Below are positions 1 to 8,053 of a stretch of 42,927 nt of DNA, one piece after another. Location: the NCBI RefSeq assembly GCF_000498755.1, contig NZ_AXUS01000023.1, positions 1-42,927 on the forward strand. Reading direction: 5' to 3'. Every line of letters starts with the position of its first letter. The first letter of the stretch is position 1. The DNA is from Clostridioides mangenotii TR. Lineage in GTDB: Bacteria > Bacillota > Clostridia > Peptostreptococcales > Peptostreptococcaceae. The notes beneath the pieces were generated by a model that was not told the origin of the DNA, ran no database searches, and worked only from the letters and a program-made list of their open reading frames with translations. Both the position numbers and the translations under genes were made by a program.

Positions 1-54
1 AAGACTTAAAATTATTAATATTATATTAAATTAATAGTGTATTGTGATTTGGGT

Positions 55-79
55 ATAAAAAAACCCACACGTGTGGGTT
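55..79 (-). terminator. Rho-independent terminator of the Spo0E-like gene
   Basis: A perfect 9-bp palindromic stem (AACCCACAC/GTGTGGGTT, 62-79) is followed on the minus strand by a run of seven T. It overlaps the stop codon at 78-80. Confidence 0.85.
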
Positions 80-239
80 ATTTGTTCAAGCTCATGTATT
101 TATTTATAAGTGTGTCGATTTTTTTGCTTGACGCTACTAATTCTTCACTAAATATCTCTGGATATTCAATATATGTATTTATTTCATCTCTAACTGATTC
201 AATCTCAGACCTTAATTCCTCTAATTTATTATTCTCCAT
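78..239 (-). CDS. Spo0E-like aspartyl-phosphate phosphatase
   Basis: This encodes a 53-residue, all-helical small protein. The C-terminal half has the Spo0E-family pattern: Ser-Lys-Lys-Ile-Asp (the S-x-x-x-D signature) followed by a hydrophobic stretch and Lys-Tyr-Met. In bacilli, Spo0E proteins dephosphorylate Spo0A~P and delay sporulation; the same role here is inferred from the family. I chose the ATG at 239 because GGAG lies 7 bases upstream and the family usually starts a few residues before the first helix; an ATG at 290 would add 17 residues without a ribosome site. The gene stands alone, with its own promoter at 281-310 and its own terminator. Confidence 0.75.
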   Translation of the reverse strand: MENNKLEELRSEIESVRDEINTYIEYPEIFSEELVASSKKIDTLINKYMSLNK

Positions 240-280
240 AATGATCTCCAGTATTACAATTTTTGTATTTTTATATGTAT

Positions 281-310
281 ATCTTATCAAAGAACATCAT
301 ATTTTGTCAA
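281..310 (-). promoter_or_regulatory. Sigma-A-like promoter for the Spo0E-like gene
   Basis: On the minus strand TTGACA (305-310) and TAAGAT (281-286) are separated by 18 bases, about 40 bases before the start codon. Confidence 0.5.
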
Positions 311-567
311 TATTCTATCAATGAAACTTGGGCATAATAGACTAAATTTACATATTGCTTATTTTTAAAAAACGTCTACTTTACCAAATGCAGGTTTTAT
401 ATAAGTATACAGTTTAAATTTCAACATATATTTTATTAAGAAATTCCTGTATTCTCCATTATTATTTTCAGAAGATTCTTCTTAAATACAATAATAAATT
501 ACCCTATTTTCATTATAAAAATCGTTTTAAAAAACAATTTCAACCTAGCTTGATTACTGGGTTTATC
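311..567. other. AT-rich gap without a gene
   Basis: This lies between the divergent spo0E-like and feo transcription units. I see no reading frame with a ribosome site, no clear hairpin and no RNA gene. Confidence 0.6.
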
Positions 568-596
568 TTGACTTTTTTGCATTTACTTGCTATAAT
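568..596 (+). promoter_or_regulatory. Promoter of feoAB
   Basis: TTGACT (568-573) and TATAAT (591-596) are separated by exactly 17 bases. The transcript would start near 603, leaving a leader of about 118 bases before feoA. Confidence 0.8.
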
Positions 597-604
597 ATAT
601 TAAA

Positions 605-619
605 TGAAAATGAAAGTCA
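605..619 (+). promoter_or_regulatory. Candidate Fur box
   Basis: TGAAAAT-G-AAAGTCA resembles the 7-1-7 Fur motif (TGATAAT-N-ATTATCA) with four mismatches. It sits at the expected transcription start of feoAB, a position from which a repressor could act. This is inference from position and motif only. Confidence 0.45.
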
Positions 620-720
620 TTAGGTGGTACTAATGAGGACTGTTCTGATTTTAAAAAGCCTCTCAAATCACCTATTATTAAAGAAATGATTGTTAAAATA
701 TTTAATAGGAGATGTCGTTT

Positions 721-942
721 ATGACAGTTAAAGACTTAAAAGTTGGGCAAAAAGGCACTATCAATAATATATATGGAAACGAAAAATTAGCTAAAAGGCT
801 TCTTGCCTTAGGGTGTATAAACAATACTGAAGTTGAAGTTAGAAAAATTGCTCCATTAGGAGATCCAATAGTAATTAGATTTAGAGGATTTGATCTAGCA
901 ATAAGAAAGGCAGATGCTAAAAATATTTCCTTACAACAATAA
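721..942 (+). CDS. feoA: Ferrous iron transport protein A
   Basis: FeoA is a small SH3-like cytoplasmic partner of the FeoB ferrous-iron transporter. The 73-residue product has the family pattern: a start rich in Lys and Leu, Gly at the first turn, then Leu-Gly-Cys and a hydrophobic Arg-Phe-Arg-Gly-Phe segment near the end. The ATG at 721 is chosen because AGGAG at 707-711 lies 9 bases upstream; an in-frame ATG at 712 touches that site and cannot use it. The stop overlaps the ribosome site of feoB, 12 bases before its start, so the two genes are translationally close. Confidence 0.92.
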   Translation: MTVKDLKVGQKGTINNIYGNEKLAKRLLALGCINNTEVEVRKIAPLGDPIVIRFRGFDLAIRKADAKNISLQQ

Positions 943-954
943 GGGGGCTTTAAA

Positions 955-2892
955 TTGATTAATGTGGCATTATTAGGTAATCCAAACGTTGGTAAAACTA
1001 CAGTTTTTAATTTGTTAACCGGATCTAACCAGTATGTAGGAAACTGGCCTGGTGTAACAATTGAAAGAAAAGAGGGTTTTATTGGAGATGACATCAAGGT
1101 TACTGATTTACCTGGAATCTACGCAATGGATACATTTTCAAATGAAGAAAAGGTATCTAAAGAGTATTTAGAAGAAGGCGATGTAGATGTTATAGTAAAT
1201 GTCGTCGACTCAACTAATTTATCTAGAAATTTATATCTTACAACGCAACTTATGAAATACGACAAACCTATTGTTATATTTTTAAATATGTTAGATATCG
1301 CTAAATCTAAAGGAATAACAATAGATGATAAAAAACTTAGTCAAGAGCTAGGTGTCGAAGTTTTTCCACTGATTGACAAAGATAAGGCAGAGGTTGACAA
1401 AATATCCGCTAAGATAAAATCTATCTCAGGCGATACATTTGAATACAAAACAAGCTTTGGAAATGAGACTCAGACATATAAAGAAATCGAAGAAATTTTA
1501 TCTTTATGTGTTGTCAAAGAAGATAACAAGAAAATATCAATAAGTGACAGAATTGATAACATAGTCTTAAATCCAATACTAGCTTACCCTATATTTATCG
1601 GTATTTTATATCTACTATTTAAATTTACATTTGACTGGGTAGGCGGACCCCTACAAGAGCTATCAGAATCACTTATTGGGCAGTTTATTGAAGCCCCGGC
1701 AACTAGTTTATTAGCTTCTTCAAGTCCATGGTTTAAATCACTTATCGTAGACGGTATCATAGGAGGGCTTGGAGGTACGCTACCTTTCTTCCCACTTATA
1801 TTTACTTTATTCTTAGGTATTTCATTATTTGAAGACAGCGGCTATATGTCAAGAACTGCTTTTTTAATGGATAACATAATGAAAAAGGTAGGGCTTTCTG
1901 GTAAAGCATTTATCCCAATGGTAATGGGAATGGGCTGTTCATCACCAGCTATAATGGCTACAAGAACACTGGAAAGTGAAAAGGATAGAAAAGTAACAGC
2001 TCTTATAGCACCACTTATGACATGCGGTGCTAAACTCCCAATATACGCACTATTTGTAACTATATTTTTTAAAGACAATGCAGCACTAGTAACAACATCT
2101 TTATACTTGCTTGGAATTGTAGTTGCAATATTAGTCGCATCGTTCTTAAACAATACCGTATATCAAGCGGAGGTCGAGCCTTTTATATTAGAGCTCCCAG
2201 AATACAAAGTTCCTAAATTAAAAGCGCTATTTAAAAGTGCATGGAGCAAATCTAAAGGCTTCTTAATAAAAGTTGTTACAATAATGTTTGCAATGTCCGT
2301 TGTTATTTGGGCACTATCTTCATTTAACTTCAGCGGTTTTACAGAAGAAATAAATAACAGCTTCCTCGCATCAATAGGAAAAGTGATATCTCCTTTATTT
2401 ATGCCATTAGGTTTTAAAGACTGGAAGATTTCAGTAGCTTTACTAACTGGACTAAGCGCAAAAGAAATTGTTGTAAATACGTTAAATATACTATACAGTA
2501 ATATTTACACTACATTACCAGCAGTATTTACTGGTGTTACTGCATACACATTCCTTGTATTTACAGCTTTATATACTCCATGTATCGCTGCACTTGCAAC
2601 TATGAAAAAAGAATACGGCAACAGAATGATGTTTATATCATTTGCATACCAATTTATACTTGCATGGGTAGTTGCTTTCATGGTTAATATCATTGGAGGT
2701 GTAGTATTTATGAATGGATCAATTGTCGAATTACTTGTCGCTGGTGTTATAGTAGCAGCAGCACTATTTATACTATATAGAAATTTAAAATCTGCTAAAT
2801 CAGGAAAAGGCGGATGTAGCGGATGTTCAGGTTGTCCTTCAGCTTCACAAGGATGTCCAAGTGAAAAAGCAAAGGCTAAAGACCAAGATTAA
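955..2892 (+). CDS. feoB: Ferrous iron transport protein B
   Basis: FeoB is the inner-membrane GTP-dependent Fe(II) transporter. The N-terminal G domain shows G1 GNPNVGKT (8-15), G3 DLPG (51-54) and G4 NMLD (111-114). It is followed by a helical region and a C-terminal membrane domain from about residue 200 with two Gate segments, including the conserved Met-Gly-Cys-Ser-Ser-Pro and Tyr-Thr-Pro-Cys motifs. The last 30 residues form a Gly-Cys-rich cytoplasmic tail with four Cys, which may substitute for FeoC (inference). At 645 residues it is a normal length for the compact clostridial type. The start is TTG at 955, 6 bases after AAGGGGGC. It is cotranscribed with feoA and ends at a strong terminator. 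Confidence 0.95.
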   Translation: MINVALLGNPNVGKTTVFNLLTGSNQYVGNWPGVTIERKEGFIGDDIKVTDLPGIYAMDTFSNEEKVSKEYLEEGDVDVIVNVVDSTNLSRNLYLTTQLMKYDKPIVIFLNMLDIAKSKGITIDDKKLSQELGVEVFPLIDKDKAEVDKISAKIKSISGDTFEYKTSFGNETQTYKEIEEILSLCVVKEDNKKISISDRIDNIVLNPILAYPIFIGILYLLFKFTFDWVGGPLQELSESLIGQFIEAPATSLLASSSPWFKSLIVDGIIGGLGGTLPFFPLIFTLFLGISLFEDSGYMSRTAFLMDNIMKKVGLSGKAFIPMVMGMGCSSPAIMATRTLESEKDRKVTALIAPLMTCGAKLPIYALFVTIFFKDNAALVTTSLYLLGIVVAILVASFLNNTVYQAEVEPFILELPEYKVPKLKALFKSAWSKSKGFLIKVVTIMFAMSVVIWALSSFNFSGFTEEINNSFLASIGKVISPLFMPLGFKDWKISVALLTGLSAKEIVVNTLNILYSNIYTTLPAVFTGVTAYTFLVFTALYTPCIAALATMKKEYGNRMMFISFAYQFILAWVVAFMVNIIGGVVFMNGSIVELLVAGVIVAAALFILYRNLKSAKSGKGGCSGCSGCPSASQGCPSEKAKAKDQD

Positions 2893-2903
2893 TTATATTA
2901 AAT

Positions 2904-2952
2904 AAAAAGAACCAATTACAAAATAATAATTTTGTAATTGGTTCTTTTATTT
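2904..2952. terminator. Bidirectional terminator after feoB
   Basis: A long stem (AAAAGAACCAATTACAAAA paired with its complement, 2905-2948) has a short AT loop and T-rich flanks on both sides. It can end feoAB and also the convergent agrD-like transcript. Confidence 0.85.
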
Positions 2953-2965
2953 TAAATACCTTTTT

Positions 2966-3116
2966 CTATTCACTTTTTTTCTTAAACTTATCAAGATTCT
3001 TAGGTAATTCTGGCTGATGTGATAAGTAAAAGCATATTGAGTTAGCTGAAACTTTTAGGTACATAATGCAACATCATTAAATTTTCCAACACTTTATAGC
3101 TTATTCCCTTTTTCAT
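2966..3116 (-). pseudogene. agrD: Orphan agrD-like autoinducer prepeptide, frameshifted
   Basis: AgrD is the precursor of a cyclic thiolactone quorum-sensing peptide. From ATG 3116 the frame reads a short Lys-rich amphipathic helix (MKKGISYKVLENLMML) and then runs into a stop. A different frame continues from about 3064 to the stop at 2966-2968 and encodes Asn-Ser-Ile-Cys-Phe-Tyr-Leu-Ser followed by His-Gln-Pro-Glu-Leu-Pro-Lys-Asn-Leu and a Lys-rich tail. This matches the AgrD layout of leader, Cys-containing ring segment and charged tail with a Pro-Glu-x-Pro core. One extra base (or two missing) between 3062 and 3074 would explain the break. Start-site support is weak (AAAGAG). No agrB is present in the window. 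A TTGTCT-17-TATTAT promoter lies upstream. The family call is by pattern only. Confidence 0.58.
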
Positions 3117-3180
3117 AGATTTTTCACTCTTTTCTTTATGGATCCAAGAATTTGCATTGTATATATATTTTTTATTCTAC

Positions 3181-3209
3181 ATAATATTTTAAATCCTTTT
3201 TTTAGACAA
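3181..3209 (-). promoter_or_regulatory. Promoter of the agrD-like gene
   Basis: On the minus strand TTGTCT (3204-3209) and TATTAT (3181-3186) are separated by 17 bases, about 65 bases before the agrD-like start. Confidence 0.55.
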
Positions 3210-3268
3210 AATGTTTTCCAAAATATAATAATATGCAAGGTATTCTGATATTAAAGTAAATTTACGCA

Positions 3269-3302
3269 TAAAAAAAAGAGCTTACATTTATAAAGAAGCT
3301 CT
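3269..3302 (-). terminator. Terminator downstream of proC (distal)
   Basis: AGAGCTT/AAGCTCT form a stem with a 12-base loop, followed on the minus strand by eight T (3270-3277). It probably ends the hypE-hypD-proC transcript. Confidence 0.7.
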
Positions 3303-3345
3303 GTGCTTTAGGATCACTATCAAAAGATAGGTCAATATCATATAA

Positions 3346-3368
3346 AAATGAAGGGGAAGACCCCTCCA
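3346..3368 (-). terminator. GC-rich hairpin downstream of proC (proximal)
   Basis: GGAGGGG-TCTT-CCCCTTC is a 7-bp stem with a tetraloop, followed on the minus strand by ATTTTTAT. It is a plausible first terminator about 80 bases after proC; a second follows at 3269-3302. Confidence 0.55.
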
Positions 3369-3449
3369 AATTTTTAATTTTTAGATTTCTATTATGCCTT
3401 GAAGCGAACACAAGTCTACGCCCGAAAAGGCGATTTTAGCGTCAACTTC

Positions 3450-4253
3450 CTACTTACTCATTTCAATTGATTTATCTACACTTGCAACTGTAGCTTTTAT
3501 AACTGCTGATCTAAGCCCTTCTTCTTCAAGAACTTTAACTGCTTCAATTGAAGTTCCCGCTGGAGAGCAAACCATATCTTTTAAATCTCCAGGGTGTCTT
3601 CCAGTTTCAAGTACCATCTTAGCTGATCCTAATACTGATTGTGCTGCAAATTTGTAAGCTTGAGCTCTTGGCATACCTGCCATTACTCCACCATCTGCCA
3701 TTGCTTCTATAAACATAAATACCTGTGCTGGTGCTGATCCACCCACTCCTATAACTGCATCCATTAGAGACTCTGGTATTATTTCTGCTTGTCCAAAAGC
3801 TTCGAAAAGCCCTTTTATCTCTACAAGCTCTTCATCTGTTACATTTATATTTTTACATAATCCAGCCATTCCTTCACCAACTAGTGCTGGAGTGTTTGGC
3901 ATTGTTCTGATAACTTTTTTATCTGATCCTACTGCGCCCTCTAAAGATGCAATAGTTTTACCTGCTGCTATAGATACAATTATTTTATTTGTATCTATGT
4001 ACTCTTTTACTTGTCCTAATACCAATTCAACTACGTTAGGCTTAAGCGCAATTATTATTACATCAGAATTCTTAATAACTTCTGCTGAATCTTTTGTAGT
4101 ATTTACACCGTAATCAGCTTTTACTCTATCAAGAGCCGCCTGATTTAAGTCTGATATAGTTACATCATTTGGTTTTACTAATCCTGCATTAAGTATCCCA
4201 CCCAATATTGCAGTTGCCATATTTCCTGAACCGATTATTCCTAGAGTTTTCAT
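3450..4253 (-). CDS. proC: Pyrroline-5-carboxylate reductase
   Basis: This enzyme reduces 1-pyrroline-5-carboxylate to L-proline with NAD(P)H in the cytoplasm. The 267-residue product has the N-terminal Rossmann motif GxxGxGxM (residues 5-12 region), the conserved Arg-Thr-Met-Pro-Asn-Thr-Pro segment near 139, and the C-terminal P5CR signature (GGSAPAQVF and PRAQA). The ATG at 4253 is preceded by AAAGGAGA. Just upstream lies hypD, whose product is P5C, so ProC completes the conversion of trans-4-hydroxyproline to proline, which can then feed Stickland proline reduction. Length is typical. Function is secure. Confidence 0.95.
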   Translation of the reverse strand: MKTLGIIGSGNMATAILGGILNAGLVKPNDVTISDLNQAALDRVKADYGVNTTKDSAEVIKNSDVIIIALKPNVVELVLGQVKEYIDTNKIIVSIAAGKTIASLEGAVGSDKKVIRTMPNTPALVGEGMAGLCKNINVTDEELVEIKGLFEAFGQAEIIPESLMDAVIGVGGSAPAQVFMFIEAMADGGVMAGMPRAQAYKFAAQSVLGSAKMVLETGRHPGDLKDMVCSPAGTSIEAVKVLEEEGLRSAVIKATVASVDKSIEMSK

Positions 4254-4293
4254 ATTAAATTTCTCCTTTTAAATGATTATTGTAACAATTCAA

Positions 4294-4326
4294 TAAGCTA
4301 ACTCTAGTTTTAGAGTTAGCCTATTG
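4294..4326. repeat. Hairpin between hypD and proC
   Basis: GCTAACTCTA/TAGAGTTAGC form a perfect 10-bp stem with a 4-base loop; flanking AATA/TATT extends it with a mismatch. It lacks a T-run in the minus direction, so it is more likely an mRNA stability or processing element than a full terminator. Confidence 0.5.
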
Positions 4327-4408
4327 TAATAAGCCATGCTTATATTATATATAAATTTGAAATTTTCTACAAATTTAAATTTAATCTATATATTTTTCTA
4401 TATTACTT

Positions 4409-6778
4409 TTAGAAACTTTGCTCAGTTCTTCCTATTATCTCATCTTGCAATGTTCTACTTAAGTTGTTAAAGTGATCACTGTACCCCGCAACTCTAACTA
4501 TAAGATCTTTGTAATCTTGAGGGTTTTTTTGGGCTTCTAGAAGTACATTTTTGTCAAATACGTTGAACTGGATATGGTGTCCATCCATACTAAAATACGA
4601 TCTAACTAAGTTAGCCATATTGTCTAGACCTTCATCCCCTACAACTACAGATGGTGCAAATCTTTGGTTAAGCAATGTTCCACCAGTTTTTAAGTGGTCC
4701 ATCTTAGCACATGATTTGATTACTGCTGTAGGCCCATTAGTATCAGCGCCTTTCTCTGGTGATATACCTTCTGAAAGTGGTTTTGCAGAAAGTCTTCCAT
4801 TTGGACTAGCACCCATAACTTCACCAAAGTATATATGACAAGTTGTTGGAAGCATGTCAACTCTGTACTGTCCTCCCGCTACTGTAGGTCTTCCTGTAAC
4901 TTCATTGTAGTAAGCCATAAAAACTTCTTGCATTACTTCATCTGCATAGTCATCATCATTTCCATACTTAGGAGTTTTATTTAACACCATATTTAGTATA
5001 GCTTCATAACCTTCAAAGTTTGCATCTATAGCCTTAAGTAATGTATCCATATCGAACTTTTTATTGTCGAATACATTGTATTTAATAGCTACTAAAGAGT
5101 CTGTTATAGTTCCTATACCAACTCCTTGAATGTATCTAGTATTATATCTAGATCCACCTCTTTGGTAGTCCTGAGCTTTTTCTATACAATCATCAACTAT
5201 TGTAGACATTAATGGTGATGGCATATGTTTTCCGTACAATCTCTCTATTACCGAATTTCCTTCAACTTTTATATCAATTAGATAGTGCATCTGCTTTTTA
5301 AATGCTTCAAACAATTCTTCATAAGTTTTGAAATCTCTAGGATCTCCAGTTTTTACACCTATTTGTTTCTTGGATATTGGATCGTATCCATTATTTAATG
5401 CGAGCTCTAACATTTTAGGGATATTGAAATATCCTGTAAGAACGTAAGCTTCTTTTCCGTAGCATCCAGTTTCGACGCAACCACTTGTACCGCCAAGTCT
5501 AGCATCTTCTATAGTTTTTCCGGCTTCCATAAGCTCAGAAATTATGGCTTCAGTATTGTAAAATGCAGGTTGACCCCATCCTTTTCTAGATATCTCACAT
5601 GCTCTCTTTAAGAATTTTTGAGGAGTTTTTTTACTAATCTGTACATTTGAACTTGGCTGTATAAGCTTCATTTCATCCATTACATCTAGTATTATATAAC
5701 TTACTTCATTTACTCCATCTTGCCCCTCTGGATTTACTCCACCAGTGTTTATATTTGCAAAATCTGTATAAGTACTACTTTCTTTTAGCGTTATACCAAC
5801 TTTTGGAGGTGCAGGTTGGTTGTTGAATTTAATCCATAAACACTCAAGTAACTCTTGTGCTCTTTCTCTATCTAAAATTCCATCTTCTACATCTTTTTCA
5901 TAAAAAGGATTTAGGTGCTGATCTAATCTTCCTGGAGTGAACGCATCCCAAATATTAAGCTCAGTAGTTACACCTATATGAGTAAACCAGTACATTTGTA
6001 GAGCTTGATGATAAGTTTCTGGTTTATGAGCAGGCACTACATCACAAGTTTCAGCTATTAAAAGAAAATCTTTCTTTTTATTTTCGTCAGTTTCGATTGC
6101 AGCTAGTCTTCTTGCTTCTTCAGCATATCTTTTTCCATAAGCGACCATTGCATCACAAGCTATTCCCATACCCTCTAGATCTGCTTTTTTATCATATGCG
6201 TCTGGATCATTTAAGAAATCTAATCTAGCAATTCTGTTTATAACGTCTTGCTTTAAATCTAAAAATCCTTTTTTGTATATTGTGTCTCCACATACTGTAT
6301 GACCTGGGGCTCTTTGCTCCATAAACTCTGTGAATATACCAGTTTCATAAGCATCCAACCACTCATTAGTCATCGATTTAAGCATCTTATCTCTTATTTG
6401 TCTCTTCTTCCAAAATGGTATTATTTCTTCTTCATGAATTCCTTTTGATTCTGGCGAAACAGAGAAGCTTATAATATCTCTATTGTTCATTACATCTAAA
6501 TCTTCAGGTGTATGACAACAAAGTTCAGGATAAGTTGGAGCTCCATTTGGAGAATCTCCTTTTTCACCTACAATCAGCTCACCATCATTGATACATAGAC
6601 TTCTATTTTCCATGTAATGTTTAAATGATAAAGCACGCAGTACTGGTGTTTCCACACTTCCTTCATACTTCTTATAGGCTTCTGTCATTAAGATAGCTCT
6701 CTCCATAGAAATATGTGGCTCAGCATTGATACTTTGTTCTCTCAATTTTTTAGTTCTTTCAAATGTACCTCTAGACAT
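4409..6778 (-). CDS. hypD: trans-4-hydroxy-L-proline dehydratase (glycyl radical enzyme)
   Basis: HypD dehydrates trans-4-hydroxy-L-proline to 1-pyrroline-5-carboxylate by glycyl radical chemistry. Starting at ATG 6778 the protein is 789 residues, the length I recall for C. difficile HypD, and the key residues fall at the same numbers: Cys434 and Glu436 in GCVETG, Asp278 in NIWDAF, His160, Thr645, and the radical Gly765 in RVAGY. GGGGGAT lies just upstream of this ATG. A longer frame from 6820 would add 14 residues read from the 3' end of hypE in another frame and is rejected. The gene follows hypE with only a few bases between and precedes proC. Family and substrate are well supported by these residues. 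Confidence 0.96.
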   Translation of the reverse strand: MSRGTFERTKKLREQSINAEPHISMERAILMTEAYKKYEGSVETPVLRALSFKHYMENRSLCINDGELIVGEKGDSPNGAPTYPELCCHTPEDLDVMNNRDIISFSVSPESKGIHEEEIIPFWKKRQIRDKMLKSMTNEWLDAYETGIFTEFMEQRAPGHTVCGDTIYKKGFLDLKQDVINRIARLDFLNDPDAYDKKADLEGMGIACDAMVAYGKRYAEEARRLAAIETDENKKKDFLLIAETCDVVPAHKPETYHQALQMYWFTHIGVTTELNIWDAFTPGRLDQHLNPFYEKDVEDGILDRERAQELLECLWIKFNNQPAPPKVGITLKESSTYTDFANINTGGVNPEGQDGVNEVSYIILDVMDEMKLIQPSSNVQISKKTPQKFLKRACEISRKGWGQPAFYNTEAIISELMEAGKTIEDARLGGTSGCVETGCYGKEAYVLTGYFNIPKMLELALNNGYDPISKKQIGVKTGDPRDFKTYEELFEAFKKQMHYLIDIKVEGNSVIERLYGKHMPSPLMSTIVDDCIEKAQDYQRGGSRYNTRYIQGVGIGTITDSLVAIKYNVFDNKKFDMDTLLKAIDANFEGYEAILNMVLNKTPKYGNDDDYADEVMQEVFMAYYNEVTGRPTVAGGQYRVDMLPTTCHIYFGEVMGASPNGRLSAKPLSEGISPEKGADTNGPTAVIKSCAKMDHLKTGGTLLNQRFAPSVVVGDEGLDNMANLVRSYFSMDGHHIQFNVFDKNVLLEAQKNPQDYKDLIVRVAGYSDHFNNLSRTLQDEIIGRTEQSF

Positions 6779-6782
6779 ATTC

Positions 6783-7690
6783 TTATCCCCCAATCTTAGT
6801 ATTAAAATTATTTTGTTCAAATAAATCTTTTATCTCTTCCATTTTTTCGTCACTTGGCTTTTCAAACTCATCGCTTCATAAGTTTTGTACAACTTTTCAT
6901 ACTTATGTTTTCCTATGTTGTGATAAGGTAAGAGACTTACTGCTTTTATATTTAGAGGTTTTAAGAATTCTATAATTTTTTTAACCTCTAGATTATCATC
7001 ATCTACATTTACCCCTACTATTAAAGGTATTCTTATGTTTATATTTGATTTATTATCACTTAAAAATTTCAGGTTTTTAAGTATCAAATCATTAGATTTG
7101 CCTGTGAATTTTATGTGTTTTTCATCATCTATTAACTTAATATCGTATAAAAATAAATCTGTATATTCTAATATACTCTCATAGTTTTGCGTCTTTGCAT
7201 AACCACAAGTATCTATAGCTATGTGAAAACCTTTGCTCTTGCAAAGCTTTACAACCTCATTTATATAGTCCATATCCTGCGCCATTACCTCTCCACCAGA
7301 AAGAGTAACTCCACCGCCAGACTCTTCATAAAACATTCTATCCTTGTATAGCTCATTGACCAGTTCTTTTGGAGTATACTGCTTGCCTACCATTTCTCTT
7401 GCATTGTTTATACAGTAGTCAAGACAAGTTTCGCACTGTTCGCATTTTTCAAAATCTAGACAGACTTTTTCAGTGTCTCTGTATATTGCACCATGTGGGC
7501 ATATCTTTATACAAGCTTCACACCTAGAGCACTTCTCTTCATTGTACAAAACTTCTTTTGAATACGCCTGACTCTCAGGATTATGACACCATATACATTT
7601 AAGAGGACACCCCTTAAAAAATACTGTGCTTCTTATTCCAGGTCCATCATGTATGCTACATTTTTGTAAATTTATTACTAATGTATCCAT
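6783..7690 (-). CDS. hypE: HypD activating enzyme (radical SAM), apparent frameshift near 3' end
   Basis: This is the glycyl radical enzyme activase that installs the radical on HypD. It has the radical SAM CxxxCxxC motif (Cys28, Cys32, Cys35) preceded by DGPGIRS, two inserted ferredoxin-type 4Fe-4S clusters (about residues 54-93), and the GGVTLSGGE segment typical of this subfamily. The uninterrupted frame stops at 6830 with an abnormal tail. Shifting by one base at about 6872 restores a typical family ending: Asp-Glu-Phe-Glu-Lys-Pro-Ser-Asp-Glu-Lys-Met and so on to Lys-Ile-Gly-Gly, stopping at 6783, 4 bases before the hypD start. So one base appears missing near 6873, by mutation or sequencing error. 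ATG at 7690 follows AGGGGG. Confidence 0.9.
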
Positions 7691-7761
7691 ATATTAACCC
7701 CCTAACAGTTGATTACATATTTTAACTATTAAATAACTATATTAATTATTTTTTAACAAAC

Positions 7762-7793
7762 TTCGTTATATATATATTACTATATTCGTTATA
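7762..7793 (-). promoter_or_regulatory. Direct repeats upstream of hypE
   Basis: The minus strand carries two copies of TATAACGAA 23 bases apart (7785-7793 and 7762-7770), about 70-100 bases before hypE. Spacing of about two helical turns could suit an activator. No clear sigma-A promoter was picked here. Confidence 0.35.
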
Positions 7794-7947
7794 ATTTTGT
7801 CTATACTTTTTTAAGTAATATTAAATTTTTAACCTATATTTTCACACTCATAAATTTTTATGTTATTTTATACCTATTATTATATCTATATCTAATTTTT
7901 TCATTAATTAAACTTTAAAAACCGTTAATATTTTATAAAAATTTAGC

Positions 7948-8022
7948 AAAAAATAAGACTATTGTTAGATATAATATATTCAATTTCACATATATGAATA
8001 CTTATATCTAATAATAGCCTTA
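7948..8022 (-). terminator. Terminator of htrA
   Basis: A long imperfect inverted repeat (AAGGCTATTATTAGATATAA pairing with its partner at 7956-7975) is followed on the minus strand by TTATTTTTTG. It lies about 30 bases after the htrA stop. The rest of the 7691-8053 gap is AT-rich leader of hypE with no gene. Confidence 0.7.
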
Positions 8023-8053
8023 AATTTATTTTATTATAGAGATTTATTTTTGT

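Noticed and set aside
37-324. 95-residue hydrophobic plus-strand frame at the window start
   Set aside because: It is antisense to the Spo0E-like gene and crosses its terminator. It has no ribosome site.
6779-6820. Upstream extension of HypD to an 803-residue protein
   Set aside because: The added 14 residues are the 3' end of hypE read in another frame. The ATG at 6778 has the ribosome site and gives the 789-residue family length with matching residue numbers.
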